Shown piece by piece: positions 32,487 to 42,994 of a stretch of 64,000 nucleotides of DNA. The notes under the pieces were generated by a model that was not told the origin of the DNA, searched no databases, and saw nothing but the letters and a program-made list of their open reading frames with translations. Position 1 is the first letter of the stretch. Each line of letters starts with the position of its first letter. This stretch comes from Cepaea nemoralis (lineage: Eukaryota; Mollusca; Gastropoda; Stylommatophora; Helicidae), in assembly GCA_014155875.1 (NCBI GenBank), contig JACEFZ010004236.1:1-64000 (forward strand), in the 5' to 3' direction. Both the position numbers and the translations under genes were made by a program.

Positions 32487-33476
32487 TTCATCCGGACTGG
32501 GTTTTTTTTCCAGACGAAATTGCGATGTGTCTCGTTATGCACCCTTGGGCAAAGACCTTTAGGCCAATACATCCGACTTTTGCGTGCGTTTTTTAACCAG
32601 ATTAGCATCCCTAGGGGACTCTCACTTTTGTGGTGCCGTCGACATTCCAGCTGGTCAAGCTAGAACGGTCGAAAACTTCACGGTCAGCCCTCAAGGGAAG
32701 GCAGAGGCAGTCCATGGGCATTTTCCGCCATAAAAGAGGCTTTCATAATTGTAGAGCCTACACATAGCGATCTGGCACTGGGCTCATTCAAGGAATCGCT
32801 ACGTCCTGCACATGGCTGCTTTAATTCCCCACTTCCATGTATTGGGCATTTCGTTCGCCACAGGCCGCTCGCCCGCACAAACCAGGAACGGCCAGTCTGC
32901 AGACGACTTCCACTCAGCGAGCTTCCGATTCGGACGTGTACGGACGTTGTGCCCAGAATACTAGCTATTCAGAGCTGTTCCGACTGGAAGACAAGATAGT
33001 CAGAGTTGTTCCGGGCACGAGGGACATTTCACTTGGACGTTTTTGCGTTGTGCCTATTTATTTGCAACCTTTAGGCCGGCACATTCGACTTCTGCGGGCG
33101 TTTGTTTAAAACCAGGTTAACCGTCCTGGTGATTTTGAGGGACATTCTGTTGTGTGCCGTCCAATCTCAGCTGGTCAAGGTAGAACGGTCAAAGACATCA
33201 CGGTCAACCCTCAAGAGAAGGCAGGGGCAGACTATGGGCATTCCCCGCCACCCAAGGAGGCTTCCATAATTGCAGTAGCCGGCACAATGCACTCTGGTAC
33301 TGGGCTTACCCAAGGAATCGCCACTTCCTGCTTGTGGCAGCTTTAATTCCTCACTTCCTTATATTTGGGTATTTCGTTTGCCACTGGCCGCTCCCCACGA
33401 AAACCAGGAACGGTCAGTCTGCAGACAACATCCAATCAGCAAGCTTTCGCTTCGGATTTCCACGTAATGGATTCGC
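32487..33476 (-). mobile_element. Family I LINE 3'UTR, two diverged tail copies in tandem
   Basis: The minus strand contains the 3' module twice (33476-33035 and about 32960-32487). Each has the gcgattccttgggt.agccca, atgcccat/ggtctgcc, gagggctgac and aaccaggt/ttaac blocks. Both are older than the copy A-C tails. The outer edge at 33476 abuts 18S rRNA sequence in the same orientation. Confidence 0.7.
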
Positions 33477-33875
33477 TAATCCGGATTCCCCGTTACCCGT
33501 TACAAACATGATAGGCATGTCACTTACCATCGGCATTTGATACGGCAGACATCTGAAAGATGCGTCGCCTGCACGTAAGGCCATGTGGTCAGCACAAAGT
33601 TATCCAGAGTCACCTGTGGGAAAGCCCCGCACCGTGAAGGGCAACGACAATTGGTTTTGGGCTAATAAAAGTGCTCTTTCCTCGAGGGTCGGAGCTTGGT
33701 AAGCATGTATTAGCTCTAGAATTGCCACAGTTAACCAAGTAGGATCGTGTCATCTAAGGAACCTCAACTGATTTAATAAGCCATTCGCGGTTTCACCGTA
33801 AGACAGTGTGAACTTAGACATGCATGGCTTAATCTTTGAGACAAGCAAATGACTACTGGCAGGATCAACCAGATA
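33477..33875 (-). rRNA. 18S rRNA, 5' about 400 nt, decayed fragment
   Basis: The reverse complement starts TATCTGGTTGATCCTGCCAG (canonical TACCTGGTTGATCC) and runs through the helix region aagccatgcatgtctaagtt, gcaattctagagctaataca, gcgacgcatctttcagatgt and gttacgggtaacgggg-like sequence. Several substitutions hit positions that are almost invariant (gtcattTGC for gtcatatgc; ttgagg for tcgagg, a CpG decay). It is cut off after roughly the first fifth of the gene. It is a relic, not a functional rRNA gene. Confidence 0.92.
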
Positions 33876-34370
<495 letters not shown>

Positions 34371-34379
34371 AAAAAGAGT

Positions 34380-35235
34380 AATTGATCTTTCTTCCAGTTA
34401 GCATTGGTACAGTTATCAACTTCTACTCCATCTTGCCTTCACATATTCCATCATCAACTCCTGCTCCACCAATGAAAAACATGCATCTGTCTTCCATTTA
34501 TCATTGTTACAACCATCAACTTCTACTCCAGCTTGCTTCCACCTATCTCTGACGCAACCATCACCTTCTGTCTAAGATAAAACAGTTATAACACAAAAAT
34601 ACCTCACCTCTTTGTCGCCATTCAATCTTTATTTTAATCTTCTCAATCCGTGATTTTTTTCCTTTCACTCTACCATTATAACCATTCCAATAATTTTAAA
34701 TTTCAATCCAATGGCATGGGAGAAAGTGATGAAGTGGTTAAACCACCATCTTCATTCTCCGAAGATTGTGGGTTTAATTCTGGATTCGGTTTCAGGGAGT
34801 GTAATTTTCTCGGAGACGCCAGGGATCATTGCTGGAGCTACGGAGTTCGTGCTTTGTGTTATGCTTTCGGCCAGCCATTTTGCGGAAAGAGACCGAGTCA
34901 TGTGATAAAATCCTGTGGAATGAGGTCAGTCCTCTGACGTTTAACCTTTCAATTAACCCTTTTCTCTCTATCACCGCGATCTTTCTTCCAACTACAATTG
35001 GCGCAATCATCAACTTCTGTTTCCACCAAAGAAACATGAACTTTATTCCACCTATCATTGACACGGTTATCAACTTCTACGCCATGTTGCTTTCACCTAT
35101 TCCACCATCATTGGTACAACCATCAACTTTTGCTCCACCAATGAAAAACATTCATCCCTCTTCCATCTATCAATGACACAACCATCAACTTCTGCTGCAC
35201 GAATGAAAAATCTTTCAATCCACCCTTTTCTCCCT
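34380..35235. repeat. Degenerate repeat of atcaacttctactcca-type units, split by a SINE
   Basis: Units of about 60-70 bp with catcaacttctNctcca and atcttNcttccaNctatcat words lie at 34380-34600 and 34960-35210. A SINE1 copy lies between them. Confidence 0.65.
34722..34937 (+). mobile_element. SINE1 copy
   Basis: Head gaagtggttaaaccaccatc, B-box region gtgggtttaattctg, body ggagctacggagttcgtgct, then gaaagagaccgagtcatgtg. Confidence 0.75.
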
Positions 35236-35282
35236 TTCATTGCGTTTTTCCGAAGCCACACGTTACACGATAATCCCTGAGA

Positions 35283-35320
35283 AAAAAAAAAAAAACCACA
35301 CACACACACACGCACGCACG

Positions 35321-35383
<63 letters not shown>
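35283..35383. repeat. (CA)n microsatellite with A-run
   Basis: A run of 14 A, then CA repeats with a few CGCA units. Confidence 0.95.
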
Positions 35384-35385
<2 letters not shown>

Positions 35386-36017
35386 TTATTTCGTAAACGT
35401 TTTCCTCCACCAAAATCAAAACAATAAAACATGAACAACTAAGTTAAACAAATAAGCACATGTATCAGGACCTTGGGGTATTTACATATGCCACAATTGG
35501 ATGAAAACACAAATCTAAACATATATGCAAAAAATTGATACGTTGAGTAGATTTACCAAGATCTTCATCCTGCGATATGTCACAATAACACAACCAAGCA
35601 TTTCTAGATGCTGCAGAGACTGTTTCCCATCCATGCTGCCTATTTGTTCTGTTTTGGGTCCCCATCATCATCATGAGCCATGTTGAACAGAGCAGGGAGC
35701 ATTCTAACAGTTTAGGGTGTAGGTCTGTGTCGAAGTCTCAGGTCCTGCATCCATTGTCACGTTGAATTGCAAGCCCAGCTGCCATGGTATCGATGTTGAA
35801 TATAATACTGTATCAGCTTGCACATTCATGCTCTGTTCTGTTTAGAACAGTAAGTTAAAAGAGGGGTGGCCAAACAAGAACACGTAGCAGGAAGTCAAAG
35901 AAGACTGATAAACCAACACATAAAGGTGTCGTCAATCGCTACACGCTGCAGGATTTGCTGAGGAGGGGATTCGAGCACTTATGGACTGAATGGTTCGATG
36001 TGCAATGAGAATGATCT

Positions 36018-36021
36018 GTCT

Positions 36022-36081
<60 letters not shown>

Positions 36082-36134
36082 GCTAACTAACTAACTAACT
36101 AACTAGCTAGCTAACTAACTAACTAACTAACTAG

Positions 36135-36169
<35 letters not shown>

Positions 36170-36293
36170 GCTAGCTAGCTAGCTAACTAACTAACTAACT
36201 ACTAACTAACTAACTAACTAACTAACTAACAAACTAGCTAGCTAGCTAGCTAGCTAGCTAACTAACTAACTAGCTAACTAACTAGCTAGCTAG

Positions 36294-36344
<51 letters not shown>

Positions 36345-36544
36345 GCTAACTAACTAGCTAGCTAACTAACTAGCTAGCTAGCTAACTAGCTAACTAACTA
36401 ACTAGCTAACTAACTAACTAACAAACTAACAAACTAGCTAGCTAGCTAACTAACTAACTAACTAACTAGCTAGCTAGCTAACTAACTAACTAACTAACTA
36501 ACTACTAACTAACTAACTAACTAGCTAGCTAGCTAGCTAACTAG

Positions 36545-36587
<43 letters not shown>

Positions 36588-36632
36588 GCTAACTAACTAA
36601 CTAACTAACTAGCTAACTAACTAACTAACTAG

Positions 36633-36667
<35 letters not shown>

Positions 36668-36857
36668 GCTAACTAACTAACTAACTAGCTAACTAACTAA
36701 CTAACTACCTAACTAACTAACTAACTAATTAACTAACTAACTAACTAGCTAGCTAACTAACTAACTAACTAACTAACTGACTAACTAACTAGCTAGCTAA
36801 CTAACTAACTAACTAACTAACTAACCAACTAACTAGCTAACTAGCTAGCTAGCTAAC
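36018..36857. repeat. (CTAA/CTAG)n satellite, left block
   Basis: About 840 bp built almost only of the two tetramers CTAA and CTAG in irregular order. The long open frame is lost in every register because TAA/TAG recurs every 12 bp. It continues at 38909 beyond an inserted LINE. Confidence 0.97.
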
Positions 36858-36859
36858 TA

Positions 36860-38908
36860 CATCATCATTGGCACCTTGCCGTCTTGACAGACGATAGTTT
36901 GTGCTTTAAAAAGGCATAATAACTTTTAACTATGGCGGTAGCGAGTGTGACTGATAAGGCCAATTTGCGCTGTAAATGTCCGTTCACAGTGGGTGCATGT
37001 GAACACGTGGTCATTTCCACCATCATGCACCATCTTACGTCTCAAACGCTTGGTGTGTGACTTTTCTGCAATAATTTTCTCCTTTGACTTTATTCCATTT
37101 CTGATATTTGCCCTCCATGCAACACGTTCAGCGGCGACTTGCTCCCAATGTGCATTATCAATGCCTGTATCAATCATGTCCCGCTTACACACATCTTTGT
37201 ATCGTAGTAGAGGCCGACCCTGAGATCTCTTACCCATCTGTAATTCACCAAAAAAAGATATCCTTTGGTATTCTACCATCATCCATCCTCCTAAGATGTC
37301 CTATCCATCTAAGTCTACGAAGACTGAGCATGGAATAAACTGTCACACAACCTGATCTTTCCAATACTTCAGTATTTGTGATTTTGTCTTGCCACTTAAT
37401 ACCAAGAATTCTTCGCAGACACCGCATATGAAAGCGGTTTAAGTTGTTCTCTTGGTGTGAGTAAGTTGTCCAGGTTTCACTGCCATAGAGAAGAGTACTA
37501 AGGACACAGGCTTGATAGACAAGGACTTTTGTTTTGGCAGTAAGCTTCCTGTTCTCCCAGACTCTTTTTCTTAACCTGTTCATTGTTGTTGCTGCCTTAC
37601 CAATCCGGATGTTGATTTCCTGATCTAGGGATAATTTGCTATTTACCACTGATCCTAGATATGTAAAATAAGGTGGAAAAGTGTCCTAGTGGCATGAAAT
37701 GGAATATTGCTTGGATAGCAAATCCATTACGTGGAAAGTCCGTATCTAAAGCCCACTGTGTGGACTTCATAAAAGGTGGAAAAGTGTCCTAGTGGCACGA
37801 AATGGAATATTGCTTGGATAGCAAATCCATTACATGGAAGTCCGAATCGAAAGCTCACCTGTGTGGATGTCATCTGCAGACTGCATACTTCTGGTTTCCG
37901 GAAGAACAGCCTATGGTGAACGGAAGGGCCCAATATACGGAAAGTGAGGCTAAGCAGCCATGTGCAGGACGTGACGATTCCTTGGGTGAGCCAGTACCAG
38001 AGCGCTATGTATCGGCTCTGCAATTATGGAAGCCTCCTTGGATGGCGGGGAATGCCCATGGTCTGCCCCTGCCTTCCCTTGAGGGCTGACCAGGATCTTT
38101 GGCTGTTCTATATGGACCAGCTGGGATGGGGGATAACACCACAACAGTGAGAGTCAAACGTCCTAAGAAACCCCCGGGAAGGTTAACCCGGTCAACAAAT
38201 GCCCGCAGAAGTCGGAGTGTCGGCCTAACGGCGCAAGAACGCAGCTCTGCTGTAAACAGGCACAACGCAATCACATCCGAAAAAAAACTCCGGATGAACG
38301 AAGAAGAAGAAGAAGAAGATATGTAAAATGGTCTACTATCTCTAGTTCGGCGTCGTCAATAAAGATTGATGGTACCCCATGTGCACCTTGTGACATAATC
38401 TGTGTCTTCTTTTTGCTAATTGTTAAACCAAATTCAGAACAAGCATTGGAGAATGCAGATAGTAGACATTGCAATTCTTCCTCAGAGTGGGTCGTAACTG
38501 CAGCATCATCTGCAAAAAGCAACTCTCTGATCAGTACCCTCCTAATTTTGGTCTTAGCCTTCAATCTCTGAGCATTGTAGAGGCCGCCATCTGAGCGTGA
38601 GTGAATGTATATACCACCATCCTGATCATGAAATGCATATCTCAGTAGAAGTGAAAAGTATATTCCAAAGAGGGTGGGAGCTAGTACACAACCTTGCTTA
38701 ACTCCACTCTTGATTTCAAACTCTTCAGAAGTTGCACCATCAAACTTGATTATACCCTTCATGCCTGTGTGGAACGATTCCACAATGGACAGAAGAGTTG
38801 GTGGGCAGCCAATCTTCTTTAGTGCCTTGAACAGACCCTCACGACTGACCAAATCAAATGCCTTTGTGAGGTCGATGAAGGCAATAAACAGTGGTTGATT
38901 CTGTTCCT
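36860..38908 (-). mobile_element. LINE family Z fragment inserted in the CTAA satellite, split by a nested LINE
   Basis: The minus strand encodes RT pieces: LTKAFDLVSREGL, GVKQGCVLAPTLFGIYFS, LLFADDAAVTTHS, DHFTYL, then (after the nested insert) GSVVNSKLSLDQEI, LLYGSETWTTYSHQE, LRRLRWIGHLRRM and GELQMGKRSQGRP. It ends in a C2H2 finger CTHCERTFTAQIGLISHTRYRH near 36930-36995. It is 5'-truncated at about 38908, where the satellite resumes. There is one frameshift near 37250-37280; otherwise it is well preserved. Confidence 0.88.
37670..38316 (+). mobile_element. Family I LINE, 5'-truncated copy nested in family Z
   Basis: Flanked by a 13-bp target-site duplication, agatatgtaaaat, at 37657-37669 and 38317-38329. 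It contains about 1.6 of the 103-bp monomers, the conserved 3' module and a GAA tail. Removing it with one duplication restores the family Z frame across FTYLGSVV. Confidence 0.95.
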
Positions 38909-39002
38909 AGCTATCTAACTAACTAACTAACTAGCTAGCTAGCTAGCTAACTAACTAACTAACTAATTAACTAACTAACTAGCTAACTAACTAACTAACT
39001 AG

Positions 39003-39045
<43 letters not shown>

Positions 39046-39046
39046 G

Positions 39047-39077
<31 letters not shown>

Positions 39078-39093
39078 GCTAGCTAGCTAGCTG

Positions 39094-39133
<40 letters not shown>

Positions 39134-39152
39134 GCTAACTAACTAACTAACT

Positions 39153-39198
<46 letters not shown>

Positions 39199-39221
39199 AA
39201 ACTAACTAGCTAACTAGCTAG

Positions 39222-39260
<39 letters not shown>

Positions 39261-39409
39261 GCTAACTACCTAACTAACTAACTAGCTAGCTAGCTAACTA
39301 ACTAACTAGCTAGCTAACTAACTAACTAACTAACTAGCTAACTAACTAACTAACTAACTAACTAGCTAGCTAACTAACTAACTAGCTAACTAACTAACTA
39401 ACTAACTAG

Positions 39410-39440
<31 letters not shown>

Positions 39441-39445
39441 GCTAG

Positions 39446-39476
<31 letters not shown>

Positions 39477-39701
39477 GCTAGCTAACTAGCTAGCTAGCTA
39501 ACTAACTAACTAACTAGCTAACTAGCTAACTAACTAACTAACTAGCTAGCTAGCTAACTAACTAACTAACTAGCTAACTAGCTAGCTAGCTAACTAACTA
39601 ACTAACTAACTAACTAGCTAACTAACTAACTAACTAGCTAGCTAACTAACTAACTAACTAACTAACTAGCTAACTAACTAACTAGCTAACTAGCTAGCTA
39701 G

Positions 39702-39748
<47 letters not shown>

Positions 39749-39779
39749 GATAGCTAACTAACTAACTAACTAACTAACA
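38909..39779. repeat. (CTAA/CTAG)n satellite, right block
   Basis: About 870 bp of the same two tetramers as the left block. Confidence 0.97.
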
Positions 39780-39789
39780 ACTGCATGAT

Positions 39790-40075
39790 TCCATGACGTC
39801 AACAGATCCCTTTCTTTGCCTCCAGGTGGAGTGGGTATATGATGCTCCATATTTCTTACAGACCTGTCGGTACTTGATGTGTAATATGGTCAATATAAAG
39901 CCGGCCGCATCCACTTCCCATAGCATCTCATGGAACCCATGTAAGGCTGGGTCGACATGGGATCCCAGATTAATATTTTTACAAATCCCAGCGTCTAGGG
40001 GGAGAGTCGAACATATCAACACGAGCCGGAAGACAAGCAAGCTAACCACTGAGCCCTCTGCTCTCTTCTTGTTTC
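39790..40075 (-). mobile_element. tRNA-derived SINE
   Basis: The minus strand starts gagggctcagtggttagctt (A-box region), then tatgttcgactctcc (B-box region), then a body with acgctgggatttgtaaaaat and catgtcgacccagccttaca. It is distinct from SINE1-3. Confidence 0.6.
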
Positions 40076-40156
40076 TGTTATCTCTTCATTGTTATTTTTG
40101 ATTGTCCTCACAACAGACGCATTTGAAAATATATTCAAGAAAAAACAATTGGTCAA

Positions 40157-40310
40157 TGTACAGGGTGTTTGTAAAGTCTCACTACACTGTGTATGTAGAA
40201 CAGCTGTTTGTTGGAGAGTATTTTTTCGTCTTGCAAACGGAAAACATACTCTCCAACAAACAGTTGTTCCACATACAAAGTGTAGTGAGACTTTATAAAT
40301 ACTCTGTACA
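40157..40310. mobile_element. Palindromic MITE
   Basis: A near-perfect inverted repeat of about 154 bp. The left arm starts tgtacagggtgtttgtaaag and continues tctcactacactgtgtatgt; the right arm is its reverse complement with a few changes. The arms meet in a short centre near 40233. The ends (TGTACAG...CTGTACA) and lack of coding sequence suit a Tc1/mariner-type foldback element. Confidence 0.85.
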
Positions 40311-40319
40311 TGGCTATTA

Positions 40320-40840
40320 CGAATGTAACAGTATCAGAATGTCATTACTTGGTTGTTGCCAATGAAATAGACAGTTTCAGTATATTATGAAACCAAGGGG
40401 ACGCGTATTACTTACATGATGCAATACCAAACAAAAAGTACATTTAGACTAAACATGGACATGGACACAATCAAACAAGCGATTATCATGATGTAAATTT
40501 CCGTTCACTTAGCATTGAAATTGCGGAGGCTACAAAGAAACAAAACATACGATGACCCTGGTATGGCGATATATCGTCCTTTTGTCCAAATGAGAGGTCA
40601 CATTTTAGCGATATATTATACTTCGACCATGAATCACTTAAGGGTTAGCATTCCTGTCTCAGGCATGGAGGGATGTGAGTTCCATTCTTCAGTAAGGAAA
40701 TGCCCAGGATGTTTTCCTTCACTTCAAGCGATGAAATCATACATCTATTTAGGCAGCAACATAGAAAAACGTAGAGAAACAGATAAAAATATAAAATATG
40801 AATGTAGAAATTAAGAGTGCCCTTTATAACTTTAGGAAGC
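40320..40840. other. Intergenic sequence without recognised features
   Basis: Nothing supported. Confidence 0.4.
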
Positions 40841-41105
40841 ATGGCCGAATTGATAAGAGTATTTGCACTCCAACTTCTGGTGTGCTGATGCCGAGGTAGC
40901 GGGTTCAACCCACACCTGTCGATTGAATTAAAATGTTGACTTCTGGTTTTTGACTTGGGGACGTAAATTACAAGTACCTCTGAAGTCGGAGTGGGTTCAT
41001 CTGATGGCGAGTGACACTGGCAGTAAGTAACACTAATCCACACGTAGTGCACTAGAAGTGGTAGCGTATGTATGTACTATGCTTGAGTTAAAGCGAGCGA
41101 ACGAA
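40840..41105 (+). mobile_element. SINE3 copy with tRNA-like head
   Basis: Head catggccgaattgataagag with B box gcgggttcaaccc. Body cttggggacgtaaattacaa and caagtacctctgaagtcgga. Tail gcttgagttaaagcgagcga. Confidence 0.75.
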
Positions 41106-41204
41106 AAATAAAGTACTATGAAATTTGTGGAAGTTAAAAGAAAGTATACTTAGAATATTAAATTCTGATGTTAAATGAGAAGTGCAGTAAGGATCAAGAC
41201 TATG

Positions 41205-41790
41205 TTGTGGGTAGCCCAGCCCCTGGTAGGGTCTCCCGTATCGAAAAGGTCAAGGGGTAGGGACCAGAAGAAGAGATATACTAACCTGCTACCATGTACG
41301 TAGACAGGGGACAGTCAAAGGTTAGGGAAAGCCCACATCTGTCTTGTAGGCAGACTGGGGACTGTCATGGTCTAGGGGAAACACAAACCTGCTGCCTTGT
41401 AAGTAGACTGGGGACAGTTACGGGCTAGAAGAAACACAAACCTGCTGCATTGTAGGTAGACTGGGAGAGGTCATAGGCTAGGAAAAACAAATCTGCTGCC
41501 TTGTAGGGTAGACGGGGGATAGTCACAGGCTAGGAGAAACACAAACCTGCTGCCTTGTAAATAGACCGGGTACAGCCACAAGCTAGGAGAAACATAATCC
41601 TGCTGCCTTATAAGTAGACTGGGGATGGCAGTCACAGACTAGAAGAAACACAATCCTGCTGCCTTGTATGTGACTGGGGACAGTTACAGGCTAGGGAAAA
41701 CACTCCTGAAAAACATACTTGTTGAAGTCAGATGTACTGAGCCACAGGCTTGGCGAAACATTGCAACGCAGCTCATGTAATGATGAAATA
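41205..41790 (+). mobile_element. Family I LINE 5'UTR remnant with tandem monomers
   Basis: The left end (ggtagggtctcccgtatcg, then aaggtcaaggggtagggacc) and right end (cagatgtactgagccacagg, then cttggcgaaacattgcaacg) match the family I 5'UTR. Between them the block cacaaacctgctgccttgta plus agtagactgggga, about 53-58 bp, is repeated roughly eight times; copies A and C have it once. The ribozyme and coding parts are absent. Confidence 0.8.
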
Positions 41791-42054
41791 GCACCACAGG
41801 TGCACACTAAATAGCTAGATTGACACACCCTACCCTAATGGGAGTATATCTGTGTCTGCAAGTATTAATTATGTTACTGGTCTTGAGATGAAGCTTTAAG
41901 AAGGTCCAGTCCAGGTCGTGTGTCTTGAAAGGGTCCACTAAACATGCCAAAATCTTAAATAGTTTTGGTTTTATAACATCTTGAAACTGTCTGTTTAACA
42001 TGCAACAACTGTGTATTGTCCTAATTATATCATCAACCAATCAAATATATCATG

Positions 42055-42800
42055 ATATTTTCCTTCCCGACGTTCACCAATAAAATAACTTACATTTGTT
42101 TCATAATGTCAACCAATCAAACACTTCAAACTAGTACCTATAATAATTTCAACCAATCAAACACTTCGAAATAGGTACTACCATACTTTCAACCAATTAA
42201 ACACTCCACACTAGTTACTGTCATACTTTCAAGCAATCAAACCCATCAACACGTTTTCTTTCATAAAAAAAAATTCAAAACGTTTATATTGTAATTTCAA
42301 CCAATCAAACACTTCACAAGAGATTATATCATAATTTCAACCAAGCAAACATTTCACAAAAAGTTATATAATAATTTCAACCAATCAAACACTTCACAAA
42401 ACTTTTAATCAAATTTCAACCTATCAAACATTTCACAATAATTTATATCGTAGTTTCAACCAATCAAACACTTCACAAAAGTTTCTATTATAATTTAAAC
42501 CACTCAAACACTTCATAATGGTTTCTGTCATAATTTCAACCACTCAAACACTTGACGATAGCTTCTACCATAATTTCAACCAATCAAACACTTCACAATA
42601 GCCTCTACCATAATTTCAACACTTCACAATAGCCGCCATAATAAATTCAACCAATCAAACACATCACATTAGCCTCTATCATAAATTCAACCAATCAAAC
42701 ACATCACAATAGCCTCTCCCATAATGTCAACAAATCAAACACGTTAAAATTGTTCCTATAATAATTTCAACCAATCAAACACCTGACAATAGCCTCCATC
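42055..42800. repeat. CCAAT-rich minisatellite downstream of the septin stop
   Basis: About 17 units of about 40-42 bp, each with ataatttcaaccaatcaaac, then acttcacaatagcctctacc-like sequence. Most units carry a CCAAT pentamer. The array starts about 100 bp past the septin stop codon on the coding strand, so it may be partly 3'UTR. Confidence 0.92.
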
Positions 42801-42898
42801 AGAATGGAATATTTAACCTTGACATCTGCTTCTAGCCAAACACAGTGACACCAAGTATAGAGTATCTGCAGCAGTCAAGGCCCGCCTGGTTTTGTTTC

Positions 42899-42994
42899 TC
42901 ATAATTTCCCCAATCCGTTGACATTTTGCTGCTGTGTTGTACTGGCTTGCAGCTGTTCTTGCATTTTGGCCAACATCTGCTGCATTCTCAATAT
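42899..42994 (-). CDS. Septin last coding exon
   Basis: Encodes [20 protein letters not shown], then [11 protein letters not shown] and TGA (42901-42899). Acceptor GTCCATAG. The heptad-like [10 protein letters not shown] matches the C-terminal coiled coil of SEPT2-group septins. Confidence 0.9.
   Translation of the reverse strand: MLRMQQMLAKMQEQLQASTTQQQNVNGLGKL

Noticed and set aside
36018..36857. Telomere-type repeat
   Set aside because: CTAA/TTAG units lack the TTAGGG pattern and the array is internal, interrupted by LINEs.
42055..42800. CRISPR-like direct repeats
   Set aside because: Units of about 41 bp are contiguous with no variable spacers, and the context is animal.
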